NCBI RefSeq assembly: GCF_046098205.1
Contig: NZ_JBJURJ010000001.1
Span: 1-64,000 of the forward strand
DNA: 64,000 nucleotides
Direction: 5' to 3'
Source: Paenibacillus_AR mesotrionivorans
GTDB taxonomy: Bacteria > Bacillota > Bacilli > Paenibacillales > NBRC-103111
Shown here: positions 1 to 8,657 of the stretch, piece after piece
Position numbering within the stretch: position 1 is the stretch's first letter
Layout: each line of letters starts with the position of its first letter
Notes under the pieces: generated by a model
Databases searched by the model: none
Told to the model about the DNA's origin: nothing
What the model saw: only the letters and a program-made list of their open reading frames with translations
Program-made: the position numbers and the translations under genes

Positions 1-34
1 CGGTAACCCTCCAGTCGAATCCATATTTTAGTTT

Positions 35-52
35 ACATAATATTTATTATGT
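35..52. other. A/T-rich perfect palindrome
   Basis: An 18-base perfect palindrome (ACATAATA-TT-TATTATGT) lies just past the end of the pseudokinase gene. In the direction of that gene it is not followed by a T-run, so it is a poor terminator. It could be an operator or a weak processing hairpin. Nothing else is visible in the first 58 bases. Confidence 0.35.
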
Positions 53-58
53 TGCTTA

Positions 59-1429
59 TTATTGTGGTTTCCCTTTACTGACCCAAAACACAACTTTATC
101 TCCTTTAACGGCCGGTGTTCCCGCAGCGGGCTCCTGGCGGAGTACAGTGTTTTGGGCCGCATCTCCGTTTTCCAAGAGATACTCATAACGCATACCTGCT
201 TTTAGGGCTGCCTGGGAGGCTTCCTCCAGAGTTTTGCCGGTTAGAGCCGGGACAGTGGTTTGCTCGGACTGGCCGGCTGCCGTAGACGGATTCGCCCCCG
301 ATGCCGTACTAGGCGACAGGGATACCCGCGGTGAAGCTGACGGAGTGGCGGAGGCTGCCCCTGCCGGAGGTTTGGCCGAGGAGGCCGTTCCTTTGCCGGG
401 AGAACCGTTGGCAGAGGCGGAAGCTCCCCCGCTTCCTGCTGCCGGAGCAGTGGTTGCCGTGGGGGCAGGCGCTTCAGCCGAGGGTGGCCGGGTCACAAAC
501 CAGACTCCAAATACACCCAGAAAGCCGATAAGCATCACAATGCCGCTGAAAATAAGCCAGGGCCGCAGCCGGGATGAAGGAGAAACCTCCTCCTCTTCTT
601 CATCCTCAGTTGGAGCAGCCGGAGCCGTATACTGCCGGACAGGCTCTTTTGCGGGCTTAGCAGGCTCCTCCGCCTTTTTCCTGCTGCGGTTGTGGGTTGC
701 TGCGGCTCCGACACCAGCCTGCTCCGCAGCAACGTTCTTCTCCTGCCGGGGAGTTAACAGCCGCTCCAGTCCCTCCTCTATCTGGCGCAGTGTGCAAGAC
801 GGCAAAAATGCCGAGCTGGCCCAATCCGCAGCTGCCTGGGAAGTGCCCCCCGGCAAACCATCCAAACGATGGCTTATAGCCTGCTGGAACTCCCGCATGG
901 ATGCAGGCCCTTCGGTGCCTCCGGTGCACAGCTGGTACAATAAAGTGGCAAACCCGTACACATCCCGTTCTTTTTCCGGTGCGGCCAGCCAATATTGAAT
1001 GATCTGGAGTCTGCCCGTATGATCCAGCCACAGATTATCTGCGGTGATCGCAAAATCCGGCAGCCTTTCCCGTTTCGCCTCACGGATAGCGGGAATCAGC
1101 TCCTTGAGCCGCTCCAGTATGTCCCGGCTGTTCCAGCCCAGAGCATGAATCCGGTCGGATAGCCGGAAGCCTTCCTTTTTGGCCAATACAGCATAAACCT
1201 CGGTTCCGGTAACCGATACATCGAGTATGTGCATAAACCGGTTATGGGAATAACGGGCTGCCGCCCCCAAACGACGCAGCAGCTCCTCCTTCTCGACATC
1301 GCTTAGCACAACCGTCCGCCACAGAAGCACCTCGCGGCCCAGCTTCGGGTCACGTGCAGCGGCCAGCCATCCGTCGGCGGCTTTGCTCCATGGTTCGGAT
1401 AGTTGATAACGGTCAGCAAAAAATTGCAT
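59..1429 (-). CDS. Membrane pseudokinase with one C-terminal PASTA domain
   Basis: A 456-residue protein whose first ~230 residues look like the core of a Hanks-type Ser/Thr kinase. The region around residues 125-150 (ITADNLWLDHTGRLQIIQYW) matches the catalytic-loop to DFG segment in spacing and in the conserved Asn, but the catalytic HRD aspartate and the DFG aspartate are absent, so it is probably catalytically dead. A charged and Pro/Ala-rich linker precedes one transmembrane segment at about residues 288-312 (PWLIFSGIVMLIGFLGVF). A low-complexity Ala/Ser/Pro stalk follows, then a single PASTA domain in the last ~65 residues (TVPALTGKTLEEASQAALKA). PASTA domains bind peptidoglycan fragments in PrkC/PknB kinases, so an envelope-sensing or scaffolding role is inferred. 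The ATG at 1429 follows an AGGAGGAA ribosome site and is 48 bases after the RdgB-type gene, so co-transcription is likely. Housekeeping PrkC has three PASTA repeats and an active kinase; this is not that gene. Confidence 0.8.
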   Translation of the reverse strand: MQFFADRYQLSEPWSKAADGWLAAARDPKLGREVLLWRTVVLSDVEKEELLRRLGAAARYSHNRFMHILDVSVTGTEVYAVLAKKEGFRLSDRIHALGWNSRDILERLKELIPAIREAKRERLPDFAITADNLWLDHTGRLQIIQYWLAAPEKERDVYGFATLLYQLCTGGTEGPASMREFQQAISHRLDGLPGGTSQAAADWASSAFLPSCTLRQIEEGLERLLTPRQEKNVAAEQAGVGAAATHNRSRKKAEEPAKPAKEPVRQYTAPAAPTEDEEEEEVSPSSRLRPWLIFSGIVMLIGFLGVFGVWFVTRPPSAEAPAPTATTAPAAGSGGASASANGSPGKGTASSAKPPAGAASATPSASPRVSLSPSTASGANPSTAAGQSEQTTVPALTGKTLEEASQAALKAGMRYEYLLENGDAAQNTVLRQEPAAGTPAVKGDKVVFWVSKGKPQ

Positions 1430-1477
1430 GATGATTCCTCCTTCTCCTTACACTCTTACTATATTCGGGAGAAGGCT

Positions 1478-2143
1478 TCATTTTCCGGCTTGTTCAAGCT
1501 TTCTTGGAATATTCTGCAGACCGGAAAGACTGCTGGCGAAAAATTGCCGGAAAGCCGCACTGATCTCCTCTTCAAACACGCTGTTATGCTCATCCTGCAT
1601 ATCCATGTAATAGTTTCCCGTTGCAATCTCCACGGATATGGAATCCAGGGGGAAGCCGACATCCCGGGCCGGGTGCGGCGTGTCCACCAACAGAAAAGCG
1701 GACCCCGCCAGATCATCCCCGTCATACTCGATGAGGTGCGTTTCGTCCCATACCAGACAAATGGCATTCCGGTAACGCGCCTTGACCGCACCTCCGTGTG
1801 CTTTGGCCAAGTCCGCATAATGCCGGATCATCTCTTCGTCGGTCAGCACCCGGCCGTTAACCCGGCGGACATGCACCCCCGGCTGCTCTTCTTGGGGCAG
1901 ACCATCAATATATAAGCCCGAATCACACGAAAAAACCGGCTGCCCCAGTGCACGGTAATACGCCAGCGCCTTGATCCGCGCATTCTCCAACGGCTCCCTG
2001 CCGCTTTCATCCACCTCAGGGAGAAGTGTATCTGCCGCCGCGGCCGCCTCCTTCAATCCGTCCAGCTCCAGCGGCATTCCCCGGAGCATCTCCTTCATGG
2101 TTTTCAGCTTGGCGGGATTCCCCGTTCCATAGATGAGCTTCAT
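1478..2143 (-). CDS. Non-canonical purine NTP pyrophosphatase (RdgB/HAM1 family)
   Basis: A 221-residue protein of the ITPase fold. The family hydrolyses dITP, ITP or XTP to the monophosphate and pyrophosphate, keeping deaminated purines out of nucleic acids in the cytoplasm. Visible signatures are the N-terminal substrate loop (YGTGNPAKLKTM), the acidic segment LPEVDESG, the lysine in ARIKALAYY and the FSCDSGLYIDGLP block. It differs from the housekeeping RdgB sequence (TGGPGVYS and TFGYDPVF blocks are modified), so it may be a paralogue rather than the main enzyme. Its ATG overlaps the stop codon of the upstream Nudix gene by four bases (ATGA), implying translational coupling of two nucleotide-sanitising enzymes. 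Confidence 0.8.
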   Translation of the reverse strand: MKLIYGTGNPAKLKTMKEMLRGMPLELDGLKEAAAAADTLLPEVDESGREPLENARIKALAYYRALGQPVFSCDSGLYIDGLPQEEQPGVHVRRVNGRVLTDEEMIRHYADLAKAHGGAVKARYRNAICLVWDETHLIEYDGDDLAGSAFLLVDTPHPARDVGFPLDSISVEIATGNYYMDMQDEHNSVFEEEISAAFRQFFASSLSGLQNIPRKLEQAGK

Positions 2144-2784
2144 CGGTTCCTCCCCCGGGTCAACTGCCCGATCCCTGCCAACAGCTTATCGTAATAGCTT
2201 TGCGAATTGGGAGTCATATCCTCCAAGGTAATCCGCCGTCCGACTTTCTGCGGGGAATGCCCCCATTCATCGTATATGATGCCGTGTGCGGATGCGGATT
2301 CCGCATTCCCCCGGACCAGGGCCTCCCATTCCTCGACGGGAACAGCCAAAAGACCGGATACCTCCTCCGGCTGCAGCTTATACGCCTCCAAAGGCAGGGC
2401 GCAGGCATACAGGTGGATATAGGAGAATTCCCGGTCAATCCATCCGTCAGGCAAAAAGGTTTCATCTGCGGATACACTTGCAAAGAACAGCTCCGAATAA
2501 GGAACGCCGATCCCCAGCTCCTCCTCCAGTTCCCGCACCCCATCCTCCACTTGCTCACCGGCCAGCAGGTGTCCTGCGCTGGATACATCCAAAAGCCCGG
2601 GATACGTGTCTTTGTCCTTATGCCGTAATTGAAGCAGAATTTCCCAGCCGGAGCTTCCCTTGCGAAGCACCCAACAGTGAAAGGTCCGGTGCCACATCCC
2701 TTGTTCATGGGCTTCTCTGCGGCTTGCCATTCCAATAGGGTTCATATGTTCATCGAAAATATCAAAACATTCATCCTGTGCCAT
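2140..2784 (-). CDS. Nudix hydrolase, isopentenyl-diphosphate isomerase-like subfamily
   Basis: A 214-residue Nudix protein. The N-terminus (FDIFDEHMNPIGMASRREAH) and the WHRTFHCWVL segment are typical of the IDI-like/YfcD subgroup that hydrolyses nucleoside diphosphate derivatives. The Nudix box reads GHLLAGE-QVEDGV-RELEEELGI. The loop between the first Glu and the RE pair has six residues rather than the consensus seven, a small oddity that leaves the metal-binding REUXEE core intact. The ATG at 2784 was chosen because AGAGGTGA lies ten bases before it; an upstream in-frame ATG at 2859 has no comparable site. The gene overlaps the RdgB-like gene by four bases and is divergent from the aldo/keto reductase. 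Confidence 0.82.
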   Translation of the reverse strand: MAQDECFDIFDEHMNPIGMASRREAHEQGMWHRTFHCWVLRKGSSGWEILLQLRHKDKDTYPGLLDVSSAGHLLAGEQVEDGVRELEEELGIGVPYSELFFASVSADETFLPDGWIDREFSYIHLYACALPLEAYKLQPEEVSGLLAVPVEEWEALVRGNAESASAHGIIYDEWGHSPQKVGRRITLEDMTPNSQSYYDKLLAGIGQLTRGRNR

Positions 2785-2970
2785 GGGACAAGTTTCACCT
2801 CTTGCCCATTTTAGCATGTCCCCTTGCGGGCTTCCACTCCTCAGATAAGAAGCATACACCCATCACTTACCTCAACGTAACCTAGTTATAATCATTTCAG
2901 TACTTTTAAAATGGGGACAAGTGGGCTAGGATGGAAGAGTATGCCGATCACTATGAAGGAGGAATGTTCC

Positions 2971-3915
2971 GTGCAATACCGCAAACTGGGCAAAACCGGA
3001 TTAAAGGTAAGCGAGATCAGTCTGGGCAGCTGGCTGACCTACGGAGGCTATGTGGAGAAGGAAAATGCGGTGCAGTCCATCCATAAAGCCTATGAGCTGG
3101 GAATCAATTTTTTCGATACGGCCAATGCGTATGAACGTGGAGAAGCGGAAAAGGTTGTAGGTGATGCGCTCCGCACTTATAGAAGAGAAAGCTACGTTCT
3201 GGCGACCAAGGTGTTCTGGCCGATGGGCGACAGCCCCAATGACCGCGGCCTGTCCCGCAAGCATGTGTTTGAGCAGCTGCATGCCAGCCTCCGTCGTCTG
3301 GGCACGGATTATGTGGATGTTTACTACTGCCACCGCTTCGACCCGGAAACCCCGGTGGAGGAAACCCTCCGCACCATCGACGATCTGGTGACCCAGGGCA
3401 AAATCCTGTATGCAGGCGTCAGTGAATGGACCGCCGTTCAGATGGCCGAGGCGCTGGCTGTAGCGGACAAGTACCTGTTGGACCGCATTGTGGTGAACCA
3501 GCCGGTATACAACATGTTCAACCGGTATATTGAAAAGGATATTATTCCACTGGGCGAGTCCAAGGGAATCGGCCAGGTGGTATTCTCGCCGCTGGCGCAA
3601 GGCCTGTTAAGCGGCAAGTACACCTCCCTGTCGGATATTCCCGCAGACAGCCGGGCTGCTAAGCTGGAGAACATGCGCAAGGGGCTGACCGAGGAGAAAA
3701 TCACCAAGGTTGTGGAGCTTACCGCTATTGCCAAGGAGCTGAACATTACCGTGGCGCAGCTGGCGCTGGCCTGGATTTTGCGGCAGCCTAACGTAGCGAG
3801 TGCTCTGGTAGGAGCCAGCCGTCCGCAGCAGGTGGTAGAAAACGCGGCTGCCTCCGGCATCACTCTGGCACCGGAGATTCTGGAGAAAATCGAGAGCATT
3901 CTGGCCGCCAATTAA
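2971..3915 (+). CDS. Aldo/keto reductase (Kv-beta/YghZ-like group)
   Basis: A 314-residue NAD(P)H-dependent oxidoreductase with a TIM-barrel fold. The start YRKLGKTGLKVSEISLGSW is the standard family beginning. The active-site Asp/Tyr motif FFDTANAYERGEAE, the catalytic lysine in VLATKVFW and the YCHRFDPETPVEET segment with the catalytic His are all present. VVFSPLAQGLLSGKY and the C-terminal ALVGASRPQQV cofactor-phosphate loop place it with the potassium-channel beta-subunit-like group. The GTG at 2971 is preferred because AAGGAGGA lies seven bases upstream; in-frame ATGs at 2911 and 2953 lack good sites. A TATAAT hexamer lies at 2887-2892 but no convincing -35 was found. The physiological substrate cannot be read from the sequence. 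A strong hairpin at 4199-4237 ends the transcript. Confidence 0.88.
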   Translation: MQYRKLGKTGLKVSEISLGSWLTYGGYVEKENAVQSIHKAYELGINFFDTANAYERGEAEKVVGDALRTYRRESYVLATKVFWPMGDSPNDRGLSRKHVFEQLHASLRRLGTDYVDVYYCHRFDPETPVEETLRTIDDLVTQGKILYAGVSEWTAVQMAEALAVADKYLLDRIVVNQPVYNMFNRYIEKDIIPLGESKGIGQVVFSPLAQGLLSGKYTSLSDIPADSRAAKLENMRKGLTEEKITKVVELTAIAKELNITVAQLALAWILRQPNVASALVGASRPQQVVENAAASGITLAPEILEKIESILAAN

Positions 3916-3971
3916 TGAAGCCGGCCTGTTCCCCACGGATTTGACAATTGATAGTGCGCCATCTCTTTGGG

Positions 3972-4157
3972 TAACGGACCCAGGCTCCGCTATTTCAAGC
4001 AAAAACGGCGTTTTATCATCTTAACGGACTGACGCTCCGCTAAATGGCCAAAAACGACTCCTTAAGGCTGCCGGATGCATCAATATGGTCTTCTGTGTCC
4101 GCGAAGCATAACATAAGCCGGCTATTGGTATTAATAACGTCTCCTCAGTCCGTTAAC
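3972..4157. repeat. 50-bp-phased TAACGGA repeat cluster A
   Basis: This cluster fills most of the 436-base gap between the aldo/keto reductase and the GyrI-like gene. Two forward units start TAACGGAC at 3972 and 4022, exactly 50 bases apart, each with CTCCGCTA about 13 bases in. An inverted unit (CAGTCCGTTAAC) lies at about 4146-4157, with a degraded inverted copy (GTCCGCGAAG) 51 bases before it at about 4098. The intervening sequence is A-rich and diverged. The same unit with the same spacing recurs in five other gaps of this window. Confidence 0.7.
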
Positions 4158-4198
4158 ACACCCGATTACCCGGTTAAAGTTAGACCTTCTGCAAATTA

Positions 4199-4237
4199 AA
4201 AAGCCTGTTCAGCCATCAAAGGCCGGACAGGCTTTTC
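4199..4237. terminator. Bidirectional rho-independent terminator
   Basis: Arms AAAAGCCTGT and ACAGGCTTTT flank an inner stem (CAGCC/GGCCGG region), giving a long hairpin with A-run and T-run on either side. It lies between the convergent aldo/keto reductase and GyrI-like genes and can stop both transcripts. Confidence 0.85.
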
Positions 4238-4351
4238 TGTTCCAAAAAGAGCATTTATCAGCTGCTGCTTCCCAACGTAAGGCCGGCCAATACGTGATCT
4301 TACCCACATAATCAAGCGCTTACACAAATCTATTTAATGTAGTTAACCAAA

Positions 4352-4864
4352 CTATTTAATGGCATAAAGAATATCGAAATCAAAAGCTTCGATACTCTCC
4401 GCCGGCATTTCGAACGGGTTCACAGGCTTCAACCGGTTGGCTTCCACGGTCCATGCACCCTCGGAATTGTCGATGGTACAGCCCTGACGGATGGCCCATT
4501 CCCGCAATTCCCCGTACATCCGGTACATCTCCTCCTTGCCTCCCACACACGGCGCAGCCGCATAACGCCGGGAGGGAATTGTCACCTGCTCTACCTGCGC
4601 CGGCAGGTCCTCGAAGCTTTTCACCTGCACGCCTACCCACAGGGTATGGTTGTCTCCATTGCCCTGCCCTTCCAGGCCCCACTGCGGATAAATAACATAT
4701 CCGATGGAGTCGTTGACAATCAGGGATTTGTGATCCGCTAGCGCGGCCTGAAGCTCCTGCCATGCCCGTCTCACGTCCTTGCCCAACTGAAAATCCGCAA
4801 ACGTCCCCTCAGCCCTGAGCACCGCCAATTGCAACTGATCCTTTGCTACAACAGTCGCTTCCAT
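4352..4864 (-). CDS. GyrI-like / AraC effector-binding domain protein
   Basis: A 170-residue stand-alone protein with the two-repeat SHS2 arrangement of the GyrI-like small-molecule-binding domain. Recognisable segments are the N-terminal strand LQLAVLRAEGTF, the middle IGYVIYPQWGLEGQG, WVGVQVKSFEDLPA, the RRYAAAPCVGGKEEM turn, and the acidic C-terminus. No DNA-binding domain is attached, so it is probably a ligand sequestering or sensing protein, as in the Bacillus YobU/YdeE-like group. It has a strong AAGGAGGGATAAA site before the ATG at 4864, stands alone between terminators, and shows no visible link to the nitrite genes upstream. Confidence 0.7.
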   Translation of the reverse strand: MEATVVAKDQLQLAVLRAEGTFADFQLGKDVRRAWQELQAALADHKSLIVNDSIGYVIYPQWGLEGQGNGDNHTLWVGVQVKSFEDLPAQVEQVTIPSRRYAAAPCVGGKEEMYRMYGELREWAIRQGCTIDNSEGAWTVEANRLKPVNPFEMPAESIEAFDFDILYAIK

Positions 4865-4944
4865 TTTATCCCTCCTTTTTTTCTCCTCTATTATGATCCT
4901 TTCCCAGGTGCGCCGTCAAGAAAACTCCCTTTTCTTTATTATGG

Positions 4945-4975
4945 AAAAAAAGCCCTTCCACAGTCGGAAGAGCTT
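4945..4975 (-). terminator. Terminator of the nir operon
   Basis: On the minus strand, AAGCTCTTCC and GGAAGGGCTT form a stem followed by a run of seven T residues, immediately after the nirC stop codon. It separates nirC from the GyrI-like gene. Confidence 0.8.
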
Positions 4976-4982
4976 GTGCCGG

Positions 4983-5777
4983 TTAAGCATCCAGTTTTTT
5001 GGATCCGATGCGGACAGGGGTGATGAACCAGTACATCATCCCCAGGAAAACGATGCCGCCCACCATATTTCCCAGTGTGACAGGAACCATATTATGGAAC
5101 CAGCCGGCCAGGGATACGGTTTCCGGATGGGGCAGGACCAGAGCCAGCCCCAGCACCGTCATATTGGCAATGCTGTGCTCGTAGCCGGAGGCGATGAAGC
5201 CGAAGAGCATCCACCAGATCAGGATCAGCTTGGCTGAATCGCTTTTCGCCCGCATGGAGGTCCAGATGGCCAGGCAGACGAACCAGTTACAGAGAATGCC
5301 GCGGAAGAAAGCCTGCCAGAAGGGAATCGCCATTTTTTTGGCGGCCGTAGCCATCAGCAAATGATCCGCTTTGATGCCATTGAACAGCCCGGAGCCCTTG
5401 ACCAGCATCACCAGCACCATCGCCCCGATCAGATTGCCCAGGAAGCACCAGAGCCAGTTCTTCCAGGTATCCCGCCAGCGGGTGGCCCCTGTCAGCGAGC
5501 TTAGAGTGAAGATCATATTATTCCCGGTAAACAGCTCCGCGCCTGCAAAAATAACCAGGGTCAACGCTACGCCGAAGCTGGCGCCCATCACCAATGAGGT
5601 AACGGGGGATTTGATGGCAAAAAGCGGCGCCCCTACGGAGAAAATCAGAATGATACCAAGTCCCACATAGGCGCCGGCCAGACCCGCGGCAATCAGATAC
5701 CGCAGCAGGCTTTCATCCATTAGCTTTTTGCGCTTTAAAGCCGAATCCACTACCGTTTCAATCGATTCACGGTACAT
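4983..5777 (-). CDS. nirC: Formate/nitrite transporter family protein, probable nitrite transporter NirC
   Basis: A 264-residue integral membrane protein of the FNT family, pentameric channels for nitrite or formate. Hydrophobic segments begin at about residues 27, 60, 108, 160, 190 and 230. FNT hallmarks are visible: GASFGVALTLVIFAGAELFTGN in the second helix region (the family FTG(N/S) signature), LGNLIGAM, the RGILCNWFVCLAIW half-helix, and the GYEHSIANM sequence that corresponds to the family (F)EH(S/C)(I/V)ANM motif with the pore histidine. It is the third gene of an operon with nirB and nirD (gaps of 15 and 30 bases), which makes nitrite the likely substrate. The ATG at 5777 follows a G-rich ribosome site. 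Confidence 0.9.
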   Translation of the reverse strand: MYRESIETVVDSALKRKKLMDESLLRYLIAAGLAGAYVGLGIILIFSVGAPLFAIKSPVTSLVMGASFGVALTLVIFAGAELFTGNNMIFTLSSLTGATRWRDTWKNWLWCFLGNLIGAMVLVMLVKGSGLFNGIKADHLLMATAAKKMAIPFWQAFFRGILCNWFVCLAIWTSMRAKSDSAKLILIWWMLFGFIASGYEHSIANMTVLGLALVLPHPETVSLAGWFHNMVPVTLGNMVGGIVFLGMMYWFITPVRIGSKKLDA

Positions 5778-5792
5778 ACGCGCTGCCCCCTT

Positions 5793-6119
5793 TTATCGGC
5801 TGTCCATTCCGATGCTGACTTTGCCCGCTTCCACCAACACGGGATAGACCTTCACTTGGCCGTTATCGGGAGCCTGCACTTCCCCTGTCAACAGGCTGAT
5901 CTTCCAATCATACAGCGGATCATACAGATACTCGCCGCTGACCATACCTTCGCTGATAATCCCGCCCTTACGGTGAGGGCTGCGGTTCTCCAGCGCCACG
6001 ATCCGTCCGTCTGTCAGACGGAACACGACAATTTCCTCTTCGCCTGCTTGCACCCGGACTCCGATCCGGCTGGGAAACCGCTCCACGGGGCCGATTTCCA
6101 CATACGTCATCTCTGCCAT
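5793..6119 (-). CDS. nirD: Assimilatory nitrite reductase small subunit NirD
   Basis: A 108-residue Rieske-fold protein (GPVERFPSRIGVRVQAGEEE, then LENRSPHRKGG, then YDPLYDWKISLLTGE). In true Rieske proteins CxH and CxxH ligand pairs hold a [2Fe-2S] cluster. Here the positions read RSPHRKG and PLYDWKI, so all the cysteine ligands and one histidine are missing. This is common for NirD, which keeps the fold as a structural partner of NirB without the cluster. An AAGGGGAGAAGAGAT ribosome site precedes the ATG, and it lies 30 bases after nirB in the same operon. Confidence 0.9.
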   Translation of the reverse strand: MAEMTYVEIGPVERFPSRIGVRVQAGEEEIVVFRLTDGRIVALENRSPHRKGGIISEGMVSGEYLYDPLYDWKISLLTGEVQAPDNGQVKVYPVLVEAGKVSIGMDSR

Positions 6120-6149
6120 ATCTCTTCTCCCCTTTGTTCAAAATCGATC

Positions 6150-8603
6150 TTACGACTGGTGTACAGCCACATTCTCATACAGAGATTGCTGCAGGCCGCT
6201 GTCGGTGCGCACCTTCATCCAGGGGTCCTCCACCTGGGCAAGGGCCAGCTCCACCCGCTCCACAAGAGTTTGACGGGAATCAAGGTTATCTACAACGGCT
6301 TCGCGGATAACGTCGAGACCAATCCGTTCCACCCATTCGCTGGTCCGTTCACCGAACTTGCCGGTTTCCCGGTAATACTGGATGTACGCGCCGCAAATGG
6401 CTACCAGCTCTTCATCGGTTTTGACCTTGCAGAGAAGATCGGCTCCCCTCAGCTTAATGCCCCCGTTGCCGCCGACGAAGATATCCCAACCCCCGTCATT
6501 GCCTACTACGCCGAAATCCTTGGTCCCGGATTCCGCACAGTTACGGGGACAGCCGTTAACCGCCATCTTGAACTTGGCCGGCATCCACAGCCGTTCGAAT
6601 TTCTTCTCCAGCTCGATGCCTACCCCGATGGAATCCTGGGTGCCGAAGCGGCAGAAGCGGTTGCCGACGCAGGTTTTTACAGTACGCAGTGACTTGGCGT
6701 AGCCGTAACCGGAAGGCATATCCAGCTCCTCCCATACCTTCGGTAGGTCCTCCTTCTTCACACCCAGCAGGTCCAAACGCTGGCCGCCGGTTACCTTGAC
6801 CATCTTCACATCATATTTCTCTGCCACTTGGGCGATTTTCTTCAGCTCCGAAGGGCTGGTTACACCTCCATACATCCGCGGGATCACACTGAAGGTGCCG
6901 TCCTTCTGGATATTGGCGTGAAGCCGTTCATTGACAAACCGGGATTCCCGTTCGTCCTCGTACTCCTCCGGCCAGATCATGCCCAGGTAGTAATTCAAGG
7001 CCGGCCGGCACTTGGAGCAGCCTTCCGGCTCATGCCATTCCAACACGTTCATGACTTCACGGACAGAATGCAGACCTTTTTCCCGGATAGCCGCTACGAT
7101 TTCTTCCCGGCTCTTATCAGTGCAGCCGCAGATACCTGCCTTAGCAGGGGCGCCTGCTGCGTAATCGGCTCCCAACGCGGAGGCCAAAAGCGCCTCTACC
7201 ATCGGCTTGCAGCCGCCGCAGGAACGGGTAGCTCCCGTATGCTGCTTGATTTCGTCCACGCTGGCCCAGCCATCGTTCTTGATACCGTTCAAAATCACGC
7301 CTTTGGTTACGCCGCTGCACCCGCAGACAATATCGCTGTCAGCCATGGCATCTACCGCGCTGGTTTTGCTGCCGCCGCCACAGCAGCCGCCGCCTCCCAT
7401 CAAGGCTTGGTGGATGTCCTCTGTCATCTCCGCCTGCTCGGCAGTCCAGCGGGCCAGACGCACAGACTCAGCCACATCACCGAACAGCACTCCGCCGACA
7501 ACGGCATTACCCCGAAGAAGGATTTTCTTGTAGATTTTTTTCCAGGGATCATGAACAGTCAAGGCAGTCAGGCCGGGCGCATCCAGGAATTCACCGGCAG
7601 AGAATACATCCACACCGGATACCTTCAGTTTCGTGGAAACGGTGGAACCGGTATACGGAGAAGGTTCCATTCCGCAGAGCAGCTTAGCTAATACGGCTCC
7701 TTGCTCATAAAGCGGAGCCACCAGTCCATAGCACATGCCGCGGTGCTCGTTGCATTCTCCTACGGCATAGATGCCTTCAAACTCAGTACGCATATAATCG
7801 TCGACCAGAATGCCGCGGTTCACGGGAATGCCGCTGGCTTGGGCCAACTCGGCATTGGGCTTGATCCCGGCAGCCATCACGACGAAATCCGTCTCCAGCA
7901 CACTGCCGTCAGCGAAGCGGATTCCGGTTACACGGCTGTCTCCCAGCAGCTCCGAGGTTTGCGCCTGCATGAAGAAGGATAAACCTTGGGCTTCCATCTC
8001 GGACTTCAGCATTCCTGCGGAAACCGGGTCCAGCTGGCGTTCCATCAGCCGGTCCATGAGGTGGATGACGGAAACCTCCATGCCCAGCTCCTTCAAGCCG
8101 CGAGCTGCCTCCAGACCCAACAAACCGCCTCCGATTACAGCCGCTTTGCGGTACGACTTGGCTGCCTGCATCATGTCCTCGCAATCCTGGATGCTGCGGA
8201 AGCCTACAACCCCTTCCTTGTCCGCACCCGGCACCGGAAGAATAAACGGCTTGGAGCCGGTAGCAAGAATCAGCTTGTCATATTCCACAGCCTCTCCGTT
8301 ATCCAGCCGCACCAGCTTGGCAGCAGTATCGATGTGCTCAGCCTTGGTGCCGGTGAACAGGCGGATCCGGTTCTCCGCATACCACTCGATCGGGTTAAGA
8401 ATAATATCCGGCAGGGCTTTGCTGCCCTCCAGCACATAGGAAAGCTGGATCCGGTTATAATTGGGATGAGGCTCTTCGCCGATCACGGTGATCTCATACT
8501 GCTGTGGCTGGAGCTTGAGAATTTGTTCAATCACGTTCATGCCGGCCATTCCGTTGCCGACGAGAACCAGTTTTTCTTTACGGAGATTATTATTTGCAGT
8601 CAT
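6150..8603 (-). CDS. nirB: NAD(P)H-dependent assimilatory nitrite reductase large subunit NirB
   Basis: An 817-residue cytoplasmic enzyme reducing nitrite to ammonium. The N-terminal FAD/NAD-binding module begins at residue ~15 (LVLVGNGMAGMN) with a second dinucleotide fold near residue 150 (AAVIGGGLLGLEAARGL). A [2Fe-2S] BFD-like domain follows at about 420-490 (CGCSGVTKGVI and TRSCGGCKPMVEA), with a second cysteine-bearing copy near 510 (GICGCTDKSREEI). The C-terminal half is the sirohaem/[4Fe-4S] domain, with cluster cysteines in CVGNRFCRFG and NGCPRNCAESG. The ATG at 8603 is preferred because GGAGAGGAG lies seven bases before it; an ATG at 8621 has no site. It heads nirB-nirD-nirC. Assimilatory or dissimilatory use cannot be settled by sequence alone. 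Confidence 0.95.
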   Translation of the reverse strand: MTANNNLRKEKLVLVGNGMAGMNVIEQILKLQPQQYEITVIGEEPHPNYNRIQLSYVLEGSKALPDIILNPIEWYAENRIRLFTGTKAEHIDTAAKLVRLDNGEAVEYDKLILATGSKPFILPVPGADKEGVVGFRSIQDCEDMMQAAKSYRKAAVIGGGLLGLEAARGLKELGMEVSVIHLMDRLMERQLDPVSAGMLKSEMEAQGLSFFMQAQTSELLGDSRVTGIRFADGSVLETDFVVMAAGIKPNAELAQASGIPVNRGILVDDYMRTEFEGIYAVGECNEHRGMCYGLVAPLYEQGAVLAKLLCGMEPSPYTGSTVSTKLKVSGVDVFSAGEFLDAPGLTALTVHDPWKKIYKKILLRGNAVVGGVLFGDVAESVRLARWTAEQAEMTEDIHQALMGGGGCCGGGSKTSAVDAMADSDIVCGCSGVTKGVILNGIKNDGWASVDEIKQHTGATRSCGGCKPMVEALLASALGADYAAGAPAKAGICGCTDKSREEIVAAIREKGLHSVREVMNVLEWHEPEGCSKCRPALNYYLGMIWPEEYEDERESRFVNERLHANIQKDGTFSVIPRMYGGVTSPSELKKIAQVAEKYDVKMVKVTGGQRLDLLGVKKEDLPKVWEELDMPSGYGYAKSLRTVKTCVGNRFCRFGTQDSIGVGIELEKKFERLWMPAKFKMAVNGCPRNCAESGTKDFGVVGNDGGWDIFVGGNGGIKLRGADLLCKVKTDEELVAICGAYIQYYRETGKFGERTSEWVERIGLDVIREAVVDNLDSRQTLVERVELALAQVEDPWMKVRTDSGLQQSLYENVAVHQS

Positions 8604-8657
8604 GGTTAGGCTCCTCTCCATTTTTCCCGAAGCTTTTTTTGAACCGGCGGTTAATTA

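Noticed and set aside
4352..4864. Membership of the GyrI-like gene in the nir operon
   Set aside because: A strong terminator at 4945-4975 lies between it and nirC.
6828..7691. 287-codon plus-strand open frame antisense to nirB
   Set aside because: nirB is complete on the minus strand with all cofactor motifs; the antisense frame is a composition effect.
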